DNA from: Myxococcus dinghuensis
GTDB lineage: Bacteria; Myxococcota; Myxococcia; Myxococcales; Myxococcaceae
Length of the DNA: 64,000 nucleotides
Direction of reading: 5' to 3'
Assembly: GCF_024198235.1 (NCBI RefSeq)
Contig: NZ_JAKCFB010000010.1
Location: forward strand, 1-64,000
Made by a program: the position numbers and the translations under genes. Shown here piece after piece: positions 1 through 9,380 of this stretch. How positions within the stretch are numbered: the stretch's first letter is position 1; each line of letters begins with the position of its first letter. Below the pieces are notes generated by a model. That model had not been told where the DNA came from. It saw only the letters and a program-made list of their open reading frames with translations, and made no database searches.

Positions 1-1871
1 CGCCGCCGAAGCCGGCGGTGGCGGCTCCCGTGGCCCCGGCGCCCGCGCCGGTCGCGGAGCCCGTGGCGCCCGTCGCCGCTCCCCGGCCTCCGCCGGTGGA
101 GGCCGCGGCGCCCGGTGCGCACGCGGCGATGAAGACGGAGGAGGAGGCGCCCAGCGCGGCCAAGTCCGCCATCGCCGACCGCACCATCCGCGTCAACGTG
201 GAGGTGCTCGACTCGCTCGGGTTGCTCGCGGGTGACCTGCTCGTGGAGAGCGCGCGGGGACGGCTGCGCAGCTCGGAGACGGAGGCGCTGTTCGAGCGCT
301 TCAGCCGCCTGGGGGACCGCTTCCTGCGGCTCGCCGAGCAGATCGACATCTCCACGGAGGTCCGCTCGCTGCTCGACCGCGTGGAGAGCGACCTCCACAT
401 GCTGCGCGACGACGCCTTCCGCTTCGTGCGGCGCAACGACGACGGCATCAACACGCTGCACGGCAACCTGTCGAAGATGGCGGACCACGTGGCCGAGGCC
501 CGGCTGGTGCCGCTGTCCACGGTGTTCGACGCCTTCCCGCGCGCGGTCCGCGACATGGCCCGCACGCAGGCGAAGGAGGTGGACCTGCTCATCGAGAACG
601 CCGACATCGGCGTGGACCGGTCCATGCTCGGCGACGTGCGCGACGCGCTGGTGCACCTGCTGCGCAACGCCGTGGACCACGGCCTCGAGTCGCCGGACAC
701 GCGTCAGCAGCTGGGCAAGCCGCTGACGGGCCGCGTGCGCATCCGCGTGCGCGTCGACGGCGACATGCTCCACATCGAGGTGGAGGACGACGGGCGCGGC
801 ATCGACCCGGAGCGCCTGCGCCAGGTGGCCATCAACAAGCGGCTCATCACCGCGGTGCACGCCGCCGCGCTGTCGGAGCGCGAGGCCATCGAGCTCATCT
901 TCCGGCCCGGCTTCTCCACGCGCGAGCAGGTCAGCGAGCTGTCCGGCCGCGGCGTGGGCATGGACGTGGTGAAGCGCAAGGTGGAGACGCTCGGCGGTTC
1001 CGTGGGCGTGTCCAGCCGCATCGGCCGCGGCACCACCATCACCCTGCGCCTGCCGCAGTCGCTCGCGTTGATGAAGGTGCTGCTGGTGCGCCTGGGCGAC
1101 GACGTCTACGGCATGCCCGCCGCGGACGTGGAAGCGGTGATGCGCGTCAAGCCGGAGGACCGGCTGGAGATCTTCGGCACCCTGGCGGTGCGGCACCGGG
1201 GCAAGCCCACGGCGCTCGTGGCGCTGGGGCCGCTGCTGGGCCTCAACGGCGGCAACCGCTTCGACCGCCCGCCGGCGGTGGTGGTGCGCCACGGCGAGGA
1301 CCACGCGGCGCTCGTCGTGGATGGCTTCGTGGACGAGCGCGAGGTGGCGGTGAAGCCCTGCGGCGGCGAGTTCCTCAAGGGCGCGCCGTTCATCGCGGGC
1401 ACGGCCGCGCTGGAGGACGGCCGCATCGCGGTGCTGCTGCACGTGCCGGACATCATGGCGGAGGTGCGCCGCATGGCCCGCCCCGTCACCCAGGCCCCCG
1501 CGGCCAAGCGCCTGCGGGTGCTGCTGGTGGACGACTCCCCCATCGCCCGGGCCACGGAGGGCGCGCTGGTCAAGGCGCTCGGCCACACCGTGGAGGAGGC
1601 GCAGGACGGCGAGGAGGCCTACGGCAAGGTGCAGAACAACACGTACGACCTCATCCTCACCGACGTGCAGATGCCGAAGATGGACGGCTTCTCCCTGGCG
1701 CGGCGGCTCAAGTCGACGCCCGCGGTGGCGCGCATCCCGGTCATCATCCTGTCCTCGCTCGCGTCGCCGGAGGACAAGCGGCGCGGGCTGGACGCGGGCG
1801 CGGATGCGTACCTCGTCAAGGGGGAGCTGGGCGTGGAAGTCCTCGCGCAGGCCATCGACCGGCTGACCTGA
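1..1871 (+). CDS. frzE: FrzE-type CheA histidine kinase with C-terminal receiver (5' end outside window)
   Basis: Hybrid chemotaxis kinase of the Frz pathway, which phosphorylates response regulators to set cell-reversal frequency. The frame is open to the window edge, so the HPt domain is missing; the visible part starts in a Pro/Ala-rich linker. Counting from the GTG at 18: dimerisation region about 40-180, N-box 213-222 (HLLRNAVDHG), G1 motif near 257 (DDGRGID), G2 motif near 310 (GRGVGMD), CheW-like domain about 345-485, receiver about 503-617 with phosphoacceptor D549 in TDVQMPKMDG. The CheA-CheY fusion, the long Pro/Ala linker and the following cheB- and cheR-like genes match the frzE-frzG-frzF order known from Myxococcus xanthus. 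Identity as FrzE rather than another myxobacterial CheA-CheY rests mainly on this order. Confidence 0.9.
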   Translation, partial: PPKPAVAAPVAPAPAPVAEPVAPVAAPRPPPVEAAAPGAHAAMKTEEEAPSAAKSAIADRTIRVNVEVLDSLGLLAGDLLVESARGRLRSSETEALFERFSRLGDRFLRLAEQIDISTEVRSLLDRVESDLHMLRDDAFRFVRRNDDGINTLHGNLSKMADHVAEARLVPLSTVFDAFPRAVRDMARTQAKEVDLLIENADIGVDRSMLGDVRDALVHLLRNAVDHGLESPDTRQQLGKPLTGRVRIRVRVDGDMLHIEVEDDGRGIDPERLRQVAINKRLITAVHAAALSEREAIELIFRPGFSTREQVSELSGRGVGMDVVKRKVETLGGSVGVSSRIGRGTTITLRLPQSLALMKVLLVRLGDDVYGMPAADVEAVMRVKPEDRLEIFGTLAVRHRGKPTALVALGPLLGLNGGNRFDRPPAVVVRHGEDHAALVVDGFVDEREVAVKPCGGEFLKGAPFIAGTAALEDGRIAVLLHVPDIMAEVRRMARPVTQAPAAKRLRVLLVDDSPIARATEGALVKALGHTVEEAQDGEEAYGKVQNNTYDLILTDVQMPKMDGFSLARRLKSTPAVARIPVIILSSLASPEDKRRGLDAGADAYLVKGELGVEVLAQAIDRLT

Positions 1872-1881
1872 GGAGCCACGT

Positions 1882-2910
1882 TTGGGCGGCACGGCTGCGG
1901 TGGTCATGGCGTTCCGGGTGCTCATGGTGGGCAAGGGGCTGCGCGCGCTCGCGGCCCGGGGCCTGTTCGACGGGGACTCGCTCGTCCCGGTGGGGCCCGC
2001 GGAGGTGGACTTCGCCAACGCGCTCGTCGCCACGCAGCGCCACTTCCCGGACGTGCTCCTCATCGACCTGACGGGCCTGGAGGCGCTGGAGGCCATCGCC
2101 CAGGTGATGGAGGGCCGGCCGGTGCCGGTGCTCGCGCTGCATCCGGGCGCGCTCTCCGGTCAGGAGGCGTTCCAGGCCGTGGCGCTGGGGGCCCTGGACG
2201 TCATCGAGCGCCCCGCGAACCCGGGGCCGGAGTTCTGGGCCCACGTGGCCCGCAAGCTGGTGCTGCTGGCCCAGGTGAAGGCCGTGCGCCAGACACAGAC
2301 GCGGTCCGGGACCCGGACGCCGCGTGAGGAGCCGCCGCAGGCTCCGTATCCGCTCGTGGCCATCGCCGCGTCGCTCGGCGGCCCCAAGGCCGTTGCCCGT
2401 GTCCTTGGAAAGATTCCACGAGACTTTCCCGCGCCCATCGCCTACTGCCAGCACATCAGCGAGGGCTTCACGGAGGGGCTCGCGCACTGGCTGACGATGG
2501 AGACGGAGCTGGCGGTGAAGGAAGCGGAGCACGGCATGGTGATGGTGCCGGGGGCGGTGTACATCGCTCCGTCGGGAAGTCACCTGTTGGTGCGACCCGA
2601 GGGCCGGCTGGAGCTGGACTCCGGTCCGCCGCTGAGGGGCTTCCGCCCATCGTGTGACATGCTGCTCACTTCGGCGGGTGAAGCCTTCGGCCCGCGGTGT
2701 ATCGGCGTCATCCTGACGGGGATGGGGCGTGACGGGGCGCGAGGCTTGAAGGAGATCCGGGAGCAGGGTGGGCGGACCATCGCGCAGGACGAGGAGACCT
2801 CCGCGGTGTGGGGCATGCCTCGCGAGGCGGTGTTGCTCGGAGCGGCGCAGGAGGTGCTGCCGCTCGGGCAGATCGGCCCCACGCTGCTGCAGTGGGTGGA
2901 CGCGTGCTGA
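1882..2910 (+). CDS. frzG: FrzG, CheB-type methylesterase
   Basis: Predicted protein-glutamate methylesterase that removes methyl groups from the FrzCD receptor for adaptation. The CheB catalytic triad is visible: S164 in AASLGGP, H191 in CQHISEG and D284 in TGMGRDG. The N-terminal 130 residues look like a degenerate receiver: the acidic pair is replaced by MVGKG although DLLLID-like strand residues remain, so phosphoregulation is doubtful. TTG at 1882 is preceded by AGGAG at 1871-1875, overlapping the end of frzE; GTG 1900 or ATG 1906 are alternatives. It overlaps the start of frzF by 7 nt, consistent with translational coupling. Confidence 0.88.
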   Translation: MGGTAAVVMAFRVLMVGKGLRALAARGLFDGDSLVPVGPAEVDFANALVATQRHFPDVLLIDLTGLEALEAIAQVMEGRPVPVLALHPGALSGQEAFQAVALGALDVIERPANPGPEFWAHVARKLVLLAQVKAVRQTQTRSGTRTPREEPPQAPYPLVAIAASLGGPKAVARVLGKIPRDFPAPIAYCQHISEGFTEGLAHWLTMETELAVKEAEHGMVMVPGAVYIAPSGSHLLVRPEGRLELDSGPPLRGFRPSCDMLLTSAGEAFGPRCIGVILTGMGRDGARGLKEIREQGGRTIAQDEETSAVWGMPREAVLLGAAQEVLPLGQIGPTLLQWVDAC

Positions 2911-4841
2911 ATGTGAGCAACAAGGTGCTTCAGCAGCTCGCCGCGCTCCTCCTGGAGAACGCGGGGCTGAAGATCACCCCGGACGGGTTCCACAGCCTCC
3001 GGCTGGCGCTGTCGACGCGCATGCCGGTGTTGGGCGTGGAGGAGCCGGAGAAGTACCTGCAGCGGCTGACGGGCCCCGGTGGCGAGGAGGAGCTGCGCGC
3101 GCTGCTGCCGCTCGTCACGGTGGGGCACACGGAGTTCTTCCGCGACGGGAAGCAGTTCCGCGCGCTGGAGAAGAGCGTGCTGCCGGACCTGCTGGCGCGC
3201 GCGCGGCGGGAGATGCGCAAGGTCTCCGTGTGGTCCGCGGGCTGCGCCACGGGCGAGGAGCCCTACAGCGTGGCCATGGTGCTGGCGGAGCTGGGCGCGC
3301 TCGCGGTGGAGGTGGACCTGTGGGCCACCGACCTGAACCTGGCCGCGGTGGAGGCCGCGCGGCAGGGGCGCTTCAACTTCCGGCGCAGCGCGGGCATCCA
3401 GCCCGAGCGCCTGGCGCGCTTCTTCCGGCCCACCGAGGACGGACACGAGGCCCTGCCCACCCTGCGTGAGTACATCCGCTTCGACGGGCAGAACCTCGCG
3501 GTGCCCGTCTTCGACAAGGTGGCGCTGTCGTCGCTGGACCTCATCCTCTGCCGCAACGTCATCATCTACTTCGACCTGCCCACCATCCGCGGGTTGATGG
3601 ACCGCTTCCTGAGCGTGCTGCGCCCCGGTGGCCTGTTGTTCCTGGGGTACTCGGAGAGCCTGTTCAAGGTGTTCGATCGGTTCGAGATGATCGAAGTGGA
3701 CGGCGCGTTCGTGTACCGCCGTCCGCCGAGCGACCGCGCGTACCGGCCGCCGCCGCTGCGCATCCACCCGTACCCCGGGCAGGAGTCCATCGAGCGCAAG
3801 CCGGAGGCAGAGCCCTTCTCGCCCGCGGTGTACGCGCGTCCGGCCATCGAGCCCGCGGGAGGCCGGTCTCGTCCGGCGGCGCCCGAGCTGCCTTCTCGCG
3901 CCGTGGCGGGGCTCACCGGCTCCTTCCCCGCCGTGGCTCCGCTGCCCGCGCTCAGCACCGGTCAGCCGCGCATGGGGACGTTCCCCGCGGTGCCGCCGAA
4001 GCCCGCGCGCGCGCCCGGCGCGACGGGGACGTTCCCGGCCGTGGGGACACCCGTGGTGCCCGCGCGTGTGTCTGGCGCGACGGGGACGTTCCCGGCCGTG
4101 GGCGCGCCCGCCGTGGCCGCTCCGGCGGCGACGCATCCGCCGGCCGCGCAGGCCCGGACCAACGACCTGGGCCGCCCGCGCATCACCCTCGAGCTGCCGG
4201 CCGTGGGCGCGGAGGCCGCGGGTCGCACCACCCGCGCGACGGTGGAGCTTCCCGCCGTGGGCGCATCCGCGCGCATCGTCACCGGCGAGGCGCCCGTCCC
4301 CGCGGCGTGGCCGCAGTTGCTGCCTCCCGCGGAGCGCCTGGCCATGGCGGTGCGGAAGATGACGCAAGGGGACTTCGCCGGGGCCATCTCCGGGGTGGAG
4401 CGCCTGCTGGTGGACGAGCCGAGCGACCTGGACGCGCTGCTGACGCTGGGCAACCTCTTCTCGCTCACCGGGCGCATCCCCGAGGCGCGCGAGGTGTTCG
4501 CCCAGGCCATCCAGCGGGAGCCGCTGTGCGTGGAGGCCCGCGTGTTCGGCGGCGTGGCGGCGTTGCAGGCGGGGGAGTTGAAGGAGGCGCGCTCCGAGCT
4601 GGGCAAGGCGCTCTTCCTCGAGCCCACGCTGGCCATCGGTCACTACCTGCTCGCCCAGGTCCAGGAGCGCAGCCAGGACGCGGACGGCGCCCGCCGCAGC
4701 TACCGCAACGCGATTGCCCAACTGCGCTTCCCTCAGCGCACGCTGGCGGGGCACTACCCGGAGATGCCCGACTCGGCGGAGGCCATCTCCCGCGCGGCGC
4801 GCTATGCGCTCGCCGCGTTGGAGGAGCAGCCTCCGCACTGA
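2904..4841 (+). CDS. frzF: FrzF, CheR-type methyltransferase with TPR tail
   Basis: Predicted SAM-dependent methyltransferase that methylates FrzCD. Residues 1-75 form the CheR N-terminal helical domain; the SAM-binding motif is near 105-130 ([12 protein letters not shown]), with LCRNVIIYF near 215. The CheR part ends about residue 275. A low-complexity Pro/Ala linker (about 280-470) contains six copies of a PAV motif (GSFPAV, GTFPAV three times, ELPAV twice). The last 150 residues look like tetratricopeptide repeats, as in M. xanthus FrzF. The start is GTG 2904 (overlaps frzG) or GTG 2913; neither has a strong ribosome site. Gene order supports the Frz assignment. Confidence 0.88.
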   Translation: MLNVSNKVLQQLAALLLENAGLKITPDGFHSLRLALSTRMPVLGVEEPEKYLQRLTGPGGEEELRALLPLVTVGHTEFFRDGKQFRALEKSVLPDLLARARREMRKVSVWSAGCATGEEPYSVAMVLAELGALAVEVDLWATDLNLAAVEAARQGRFNFRRSAGIQPERLARFFRPTEDGHEALPTLREYIRFDGQNLAVPVFDKVALSSLDLILCRNVIIYFDLPTIRGLMDRFLSVLRPGGLLFLGYSESLFKVFDRFEMIEVDGAFVYRRPPSDRAYRPPPLRIHPYPGQESIERKPEAEPFSPAVYARPAIEPAGGRSRPAAPELPSRAVAGLTGSFPAVAPLPALSTGQPRMGTFPAVPPKPARAPGATGTFPAVGTPVVPARVSGATGTFPAVGAPAVAAPAATHPPAAQARTNDLGRPRITLELPAVGAEAAGRTTRATVELPAVGASARIVTGEAPVPAAWPQLLPPAERLAMAVRKMTQGDFAGAISGVERLLVDEPSDLDALLTLGNLFSLTGRIPEAREVFAQAIQREPLCVEARVFGGVAALQAGELKEARSELGKALFLEPTLAIGHYLLAQVQERSQDADGARRSYRNAIAQLRFPQRTLAGHYPEMPDSAEAISRAARYALAALEEQPPH

Positions 4842-4859
4842 GCCGGAGGCGGGGCGCCC

Positions 4860-5180
4860 TCAGTCCAGGGAGCCCTTCACCTGGTCCAGCGTCTTGCTCG
4901 GGTCCAGCACGGAGCCGAACTTCTTCTGGAGGTAGGACTTGGCCTGGCTGCGCAGCAGCATGCCCGGGTCCGTGCCCTCGCCCTCGACGGCCTTGTCGGT
5001 GATCTTGAAGGACGCATCCAGCTGGATGCCCATCACCTTGCCGGCGATCCGCGCGCCCTCGCCCTGCCAGTCCGCCTTCACGCCGTACTTGGTTCCCCAG
5101 TACTGGAGAAGCTGCTCGACGCGCTTCTTCACTTCGTCCTTCGGGAGGGAGTGGGGGATATCGAACTTCATCATGCCCAT
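4860..5180 (-). CDS. Polyhydroxyalkanoic-acid-system family small protein
   Basis: A 106-residue soluble protein resembling the PHA_gran_rgn family (polyhydroxyalkanoic acid system proteins). It has the family's pattern: a short N-terminal HxLPKDEVKKRVE helix, a central region with KADWQGEGARIAGKVMG, and a C-terminal SYLQKKFG helix. The family is found near polyhydroxyalkanoate genes, but none are adjacent here, so the cellular role is unknown. ATG 5180 is preceded by AGGAG with 7-nt spacing; two further ATGs lie within the first four codons. The gene converges on frzF with 18 nt between the stop codons. Confidence 0.65.
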   Translation of the reverse strand: MGMMKFDIPHSLPKDEVKKRVEQLLQYWGTKYGVKADWQGEGARIAGKVMGIQLDASFKITDKAVEGEGTDPGMLLRSQAKSYLQKKFGSVLDPSKTLDQVKGSLD

Positions 5181-5284
5181 GGCACGGCTCCTGACGTCGG
5201 TGTCCCATCCCTGCGTTTAGTGGCGATGGGACGGGAAGGAAACCGTCGTGTCACCTCTGGGCGCTTCGATGTCAACAGGCTTGC

Positions 5285-6751
5285 TCACGGCTTCGGGGCC
5301 CCGCGCGCTCGCTTGAGCTTGACGGGCGGGTCTCCAGGGCGCCCCCAGCGCGCCATGTAGGGCGCCAGGTCGTATTTCTCCGCGGTGCGCGGCGAGCTCA
5401 TGGGCCGCACCTTCCCCAGCACCTTGCGCTCCTGGAACGGGCGATCATGCAGCCCGAGCACCCACATGAAGTTGGCCACGCTCGCCGGGTCCCTCCCGTC
5501 CACCGCGTACTTGTCGTTGAGGTGCGCGATGCGCTGGAGGCCCTCGTCCGGCGTGCGGCTCCACTCGAGGATCTTCTTCCCCCACAACATGCGCAGGTAG
5601 TTGTGGATGCGGCCCCGCGCCACCAGCTCGCGCTGCGCCGCGTTCCACAAGCCGTCCGCGGTGGTCGCGTGCTCGAGCTGCTCCAGCGAGTACAGGTGTT
5701 CGCGGGGATCCTTCTGGTGGTGGGTCAGCGTCTCGCGCGCCCAGCCCGGCAGGGACTCGACGGAGAGCTGCCGGTTCTCCGGCGTGTGGAAGCAGAAGTT
5801 GAAGCCCAGCTCCCGGCGCACCAGCAGCTCCTCGAGGAAGCTGCGCACGGAGGGGTCGTCCGTGCCACGCGCGCGGATGGCGGCGCGGGCCGCCTCGCCG
5901 GCGAAGAGGTTTCCCCAGTGGAAGAAGGGAGACAGGCCCGACTGGTGCGCGAGGCCGGGGTCGTTGCGGCCGGTGTCGTAGCCCTGGAGCTTCTCGTGCA
6001 GGAAGGCGTCGAGCGCCTTGAGCGCCGCCTTGCGCCCGCCGCGCTCCGCCAGCGGTGTCACCGCGTGGTCGATGTGGAAGCCGTCGAGGTTCGCGCGCGC
6101 GTGCTTGGCATCGGCCAGCTCGAAGCCCGGCTCCAGCTTGCGCCCCGCCGAGGCCGCCTCGAGTGGCCGCGCCGCGAGGGTGCGGCCGAGGTACTCGGGC
6201 CACAGCTTCTGCAGCTTGGGGCGCAACGTATAGGCCCCGGCCTGCAGCGAGGGGATGCGCTGCATGGGCACCACGCAGGACGCGTCCACCGCGAACAGCG
6301 GCACGTTCAAGGCCCGGGCGGCGCCGCGCAGGTGGCCGGGGATGATGTACGTGGGGAAGAAGTCGGAGACGATGGCGGCGGCGCGCCGCCCCAACTGGCC
6401 GATGCGTGGATGATGCTGGCGCGACGTGCGCGGCAGCTCCAGCCAGTAGGGCAGGCCGCGGGATGCACAGGCCGTGGCCATGTCCGCCATGCCCTCGAGG
6501 GCCCACGCATGGAGCCGGTCCGACGCGTGGGGATAGTCCGGGCGGATGGCCTGGTAGACGACGACGGGCAGCGCCAGGTGGTTGCCCAGCGCGATGGCCA
6601 CGTCGAGCGCGTGGTTCTCCTCCACGCGATGGTTCACCATGCACCAGTAGAGGACGAAGTCCCGACCCTCGTCGGGGAGGGGGACGTCCTTGATGACCAG
6701 CAGACGAGCGGAGTCGACACCGAGCTCGGACCACGAGAACCCGTTGGGCAT
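5285..6751 (-). CDS. phr: Class II CPD deoxyribodipyrimidine photolyase
   Basis: Light-driven flavoenzyme repairing cyclobutane pyrimidine dimers; 488 residues, typical for the class. The N-terminal Rossmann part contains the DFVLYWCMVNHRVEENHAL segment characteristic of class II enzymes. The C-terminal FAD domain has SGLSPFFHWG, RRELGFNFC, WGKKILEW, and ASVANFMWVLGLHDRPF followed by VLGKVRPMS, all close to class II signatures. The ATG at 6751 fits the family N-terminus. It stands alone, divergent from the secreted protein at 6936, with 184 nt of shared upstream DNA. Confidence 0.88.
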   Translation of the reverse strand: MPNGFSWSELGVDSARLLVIKDVPLPDEGRDFVLYWCMVNHRVEENHALDVAIALGNHLALPVVVYQAIRPDYPHASDRLHAWALEGMADMATACASRGLPYWLELPRTSRQHHPRIGQLGRRAAAIVSDFFPTYIIPGHLRGAARALNVPLFAVDASCVVPMQRIPSLQAGAYTLRPKLQKLWPEYLGRTLAARPLEAASAGRKLEPGFELADAKHARANLDGFHIDHAVTPLAERGGRKAALKALDAFLHEKLQGYDTGRNDPGLAHQSGLSPFFHWGNLFAGEAARAAIRARGTDDPSVRSFLEELLVRRELGFNFCFHTPENRQLSVESLPGWARETLTHHQKDPREHLYSLEQLEHATTADGLWNAAQRELVARGRIHNYLRMLWGKKILEWSRTPDEGLQRIAHLNDKYAVDGRDPASVANFMWVLGLHDRPFQERKVLGKVRPMSSPRTAEKYDLAPYMARWGRPGDPPVKLKRARGAPKP

Positions 6752-6935
6752 GATGCCCAGGGATGCCCGAGCCCGGAGCGCGTCGCGAGAGAATTGTAGT
6801 GCGCTCGGACAAATGGTCGCCTGCCGACGCTCGGGGGCGAACGTCCTGCCCGCGGGGTGGGGGAAGGGTCATGCAAAAACCAGCACGCCCGCGCCGGTTG
6901 TGGTCTTCTGCATGGTGGACCCAAGGAGTCCTTGC

Positions 6936-8159
6936 GTGTCATTTCTGAGAAGCTGGATCCACCTCTCCGCCGTCACCCTCGCGTTCGCGCTGCCGCAGGC
7001 CGCGCGCGCCCAGACCTATCCGTCGCAGGGCTACCCGGAGCCCGCGCCGGCGCAGCCCGCGTATCCGTCCGCGCAGGGTGAGGACCCGGTCGAGCCCTCC
7101 ACCTCGCGGATGGACGAGGACCCGAGCCTCGCGCCGCCCTCCGCGCAGCAGCCCCTGGACGCCCCGCCAGTGACGGCTCAGCCGCAGGGGATGTCGGAGG
7201 CGGGCGAGGGCCCGGCCACCACGAGCGATGCGCCCGTCCTCCGTCCGGAGCCGACGCCCCTGCGCACCGCGCCCTCGACGACGTTCGCCACGGAGGAGAA
7301 GCGCGTGGGCTCGCCGCTCCAGCCGGTGTCGGTGGACAACGGGGCGATCCTCGACGGACAGCGCCGCCAGGGACCGTTCCTGTCGGGCCCGGGCAGCTTC
7401 AAGTTCATTGCCCACCACACGACACTCGGCGCGCTGGGTGGCTTCTTCACCCAGGCGTTCGCCAACGACTTCAGCTTCGACAAGAGCTCGCGCGAGGCGA
7501 TGCTGGCGGGCACGCTCATCGGCGCGGGCCTGGGCTTCGGCGCGTCCTCGTGGTGGCAATTCAACAACTGGGTGGACCGGCCGATGGCGTCCTTCACCAT
7601 CGGCAACTCGGTGGTGGGGGGCATGTTCATGGCGGGCTTCATGGACCTGTTCTCCCAGGACGCGGGCGTGCTGACCTGGTCGGCCTTCCTGGGGGCGGAG
7701 CTGGGCGCGTGGCTCACCGCGGGCCTGGGTGGCGGGCAGTTGCCGCTCAACGACGGCCTGCTGGTGTCCTCGGGCGCGGGCTGGGGCGCGGCGTACGCGG
7801 CCCTGCTGCTCGCGGTCGTCCACTTCTCAGGGACGGACATCTCCTCGAAGACGTGGCGGGACGCGCTCCTGCTGGCGCCTGGCATCGGCGCCGGCGCGCT
7901 GGCGTTGGCGACCATGCGGTATGACCCGACGCCGTCGCAGATCCTCCGCGCGGACCTGTTCGGCGCGGGCGTGGGCGGCGCGGTGCTGCTCATCTCCGGC
8001 CTGGTGCTGGGCGGCTTCAACCAGTCCACGCCCTACGTGCTGTCGTTCCTCGGCTCCGCGGGCGCCATCACCACGGTGAGCCTGCTGTGGGAGGAGAGCG
8101 TGGACCGCTCGTCGCTGAAGTCGGCGAGGGATCGGCAGTACAAGAACGTCTGGTGGTAG
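6936..8159 (+). CDS. Unknown protein with signal peptide and glycine-rich membrane region
   Basis: Not recognised. GTG 6936 is chosen because AAGGAG at 6923-6928 gives 7-nt spacing and the product starts with a classic signal peptide ending in ARA-Q near residue 25; ATG 6912 is the alternative. Residues 26-140 are a Pro/Gln/Ala-rich linker. From about residue 150 to 400 there are some eight hydrophobic, Gly/Ala-rich segments (for example LAGTLIGAGLGFGASS and FGAGVGGAVLLISGLVLGG), suggesting a multi-spanning membrane domain. The protein ends in a short charged tail. It lies between the photolyase (divergent) and a DUF1015-like gene. Confidence 0.75.
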   Translation: MSFLRSWIHLSAVTLAFALPQAARAQTYPSQGYPEPAPAQPAYPSAQGEDPVEPSTSRMDEDPSLAPPSAQQPLDAPPVTAQPQGMSEAGEGPATTSDAPVLRPEPTPLRTAPSTTFATEEKRVGSPLQPVSVDNGAILDGQRRQGPFLSGPGSFKFIAHHTTLGALGGFFTQAFANDFSFDKSSREAMLAGTLIGAGLGFGASSWWQFNNWVDRPMASFTIGNSVVGGMFMAGFMDLFSQDAGVLTWSAFLGAELGAWLTAGLGGGQLPLNDGLLVSSGAGWGAAYAALLLAVVHFSGTDISSKTWRDALLLAPGIGAGALALATMRYDPTPSQILRADLFGAGVGGAVLLISGLVLGGFNQSTPYVLSFLGSAGAITTVSLLWEESVDRSSLKSARDRQYKNVWW

Positions 8160-8183
8160 ACGGCCCGGGGAGCAGGCGGGCAC

Positions 8184-8232
8184 GCGCCATGGCACGGCGG
8201 GGCATCCAGCACCACCTTCCCCGCCATGGCGC
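8184..8232 (+). repeat. Inverted repeat covering the start codon of the DUF1015-like gene
   Basis: GCGCCATGGC at 8184-8193 and its exact reverse complement GCCATGGCGC at 8223-8232, separated by 29 nt. The right arm contains the ATG at 8226. GC-rich stretches just inside the arms (GGCGGGG, CCCCGCC) could pair as an alternative stem. A hairpin in the mRNA would hide the start codon. Confidence 0.5.
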
Positions 8233-9371
8233 GCGTCCATCCGTTCCCGGCCTTGTTGACCTCACTTGGGCACTCGCTGGAGCCCAGCGGCTACGTGCCG
8301 CGCAGCAACGCGGTGCCCCAGCCGTCGCATGTCCGGCCGCTGCTCGAGGCGGCCAACCCCAGCGCCGAGCTGCGGCGCCAGCGGGACTCGGGGGCCCTGC
8401 TGCGCGACACCCGGCCCGCGCTGTACCTGGTGGAGGTGCACAGCCCCGCCGGGAAGCTGGCGGGTCCGCCGGTGCGGTACCTGCTCTGCGCGCTCCAGCC
8501 GGATGCGGGCGCCCCGTTGGAGCACGACCCGTACCGCCCCCGGGCCTGGGAGGCCGAGCCGGCCGTCACGCTGACGGCGGATGACCATGGCGTCTTCCGT
8601 GGGCTGCTCGCCGAGGCGAGCGAGCGCTCGGTGGTGGTGTGGGAGGGGCAATACGACGGGCACTCCCTGTCGCTGCGGCGCATCGAGCCTTCGCCCGTGT
8701 CCAAGCGCATCCAGGCGGTGCTGGACGAGGCGCCCATGCGCCCGCTGACCGCGCTGAACGAGCGCGGGCCGACGCTCGCCGCGGTGGTGCCGCTGGCGGA
8801 CCCGGGGTTGGAGTTGCGGCCCATCCACCGCGCGTTGAAGGGCGTGGACACGTTCAAGGAGGAGACGTTCCTCACGCTGGTGACGGCGTATGCGCGGGTC
8901 TACGAACTGGACGCGCCGCTGGACACGCCGCGGGGGCAGGTGGCCGCGCGCGAGCGGTTGGCGACGATGATTTCGGGCCAGCACGCGGTGCTGCTGGTGC
9001 TGCCTGGAGGTCGGGGGCGCATCCTGCGTTTCCGGCAGGGGCTGGACCTGGCGCACCTCAAGGGCGCGCCGCGCAACCCGACGCTGCGGAGCCTGGACCT
9101 GGCGCTGCTCAACGCGCTGGTGTTGAGGACGGTGCTGGGCATCCAGGACCCGGAGGCTCCGGGACATCCCCAGGTGTTCCCGGTGCAGGGGTTGGAGGCG
9201 CTGGTGCAGGGGGTGGAGTCGGGGACGTTCCAGGCGGGCTTCGCGCTCAATCCGCCTCCGGTGTGGGAGGTGCGCGCGGTGATGGAGGCGCAGGCGACGT
9301 TGCCCCCGCGGACGTTGCGTGTGGAACCCCTGCCGCCCGCCGGCCTTCTGTTCCTCGACACGGAAGCCTAG
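8226..9371 (+). CDS. DUF1015-like protein
   Basis: A 381-residue soluble protein resembling the DUF1015 family. Supporting features are the order of blocks: an N-terminal RSNAVPQPSHV region, a central HRALKGVD/FKEETFLTLV block, SLDLALLNALVLRTVLGI near 295-312, and the closing AVMEAQATLPPRTLRVEPLPPAGLLF, which matches the family's usual AVADAGEXMPPKST ending in pattern but is diverged. DUF1015 proteins have no settled function and are sometimes found with amino-acid metabolism genes. The downstream methyltransferase starts 9 nt after its stop, so the two are probably co-transcribed. Start ATG 8226 has no clear ribosome site and sits in an inverted repeat. Confidence 0.6.
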   Translation: MARVHPFPALLTSLGHSLEPSGYVPRSNAVPQPSHVRPLLEAANPSAELRRQRDSGALLRDTRPALYLVEVHSPAGKLAGPPVRYLLCALQPDAGAPLEHDPYRPRAWEAEPAVTLTADDHGVFRGLLAEASERSVVVWEGQYDGHSLSLRRIEPSPVSKRIQAVLDEAPMRPLTALNERGPTLAAVVPLADPGLELRPIHRALKGVDTFKEETFLTLVTAYARVYELDAPLDTPRGQVAARERLATMISGQHAVLLVLPGGRGRILRFRQGLDLAHLKGAPRNPTLRSLDLALLNALVLRTVLGIQDPEAPGHPQVFPVQGLEALVQGVESGTFQAGFALNPPPVWEVRAVMEAQATLPPRTLRVEPLPPAGLLFLDTEA

Positions 9372-9380
9372 CTTTGCCTT

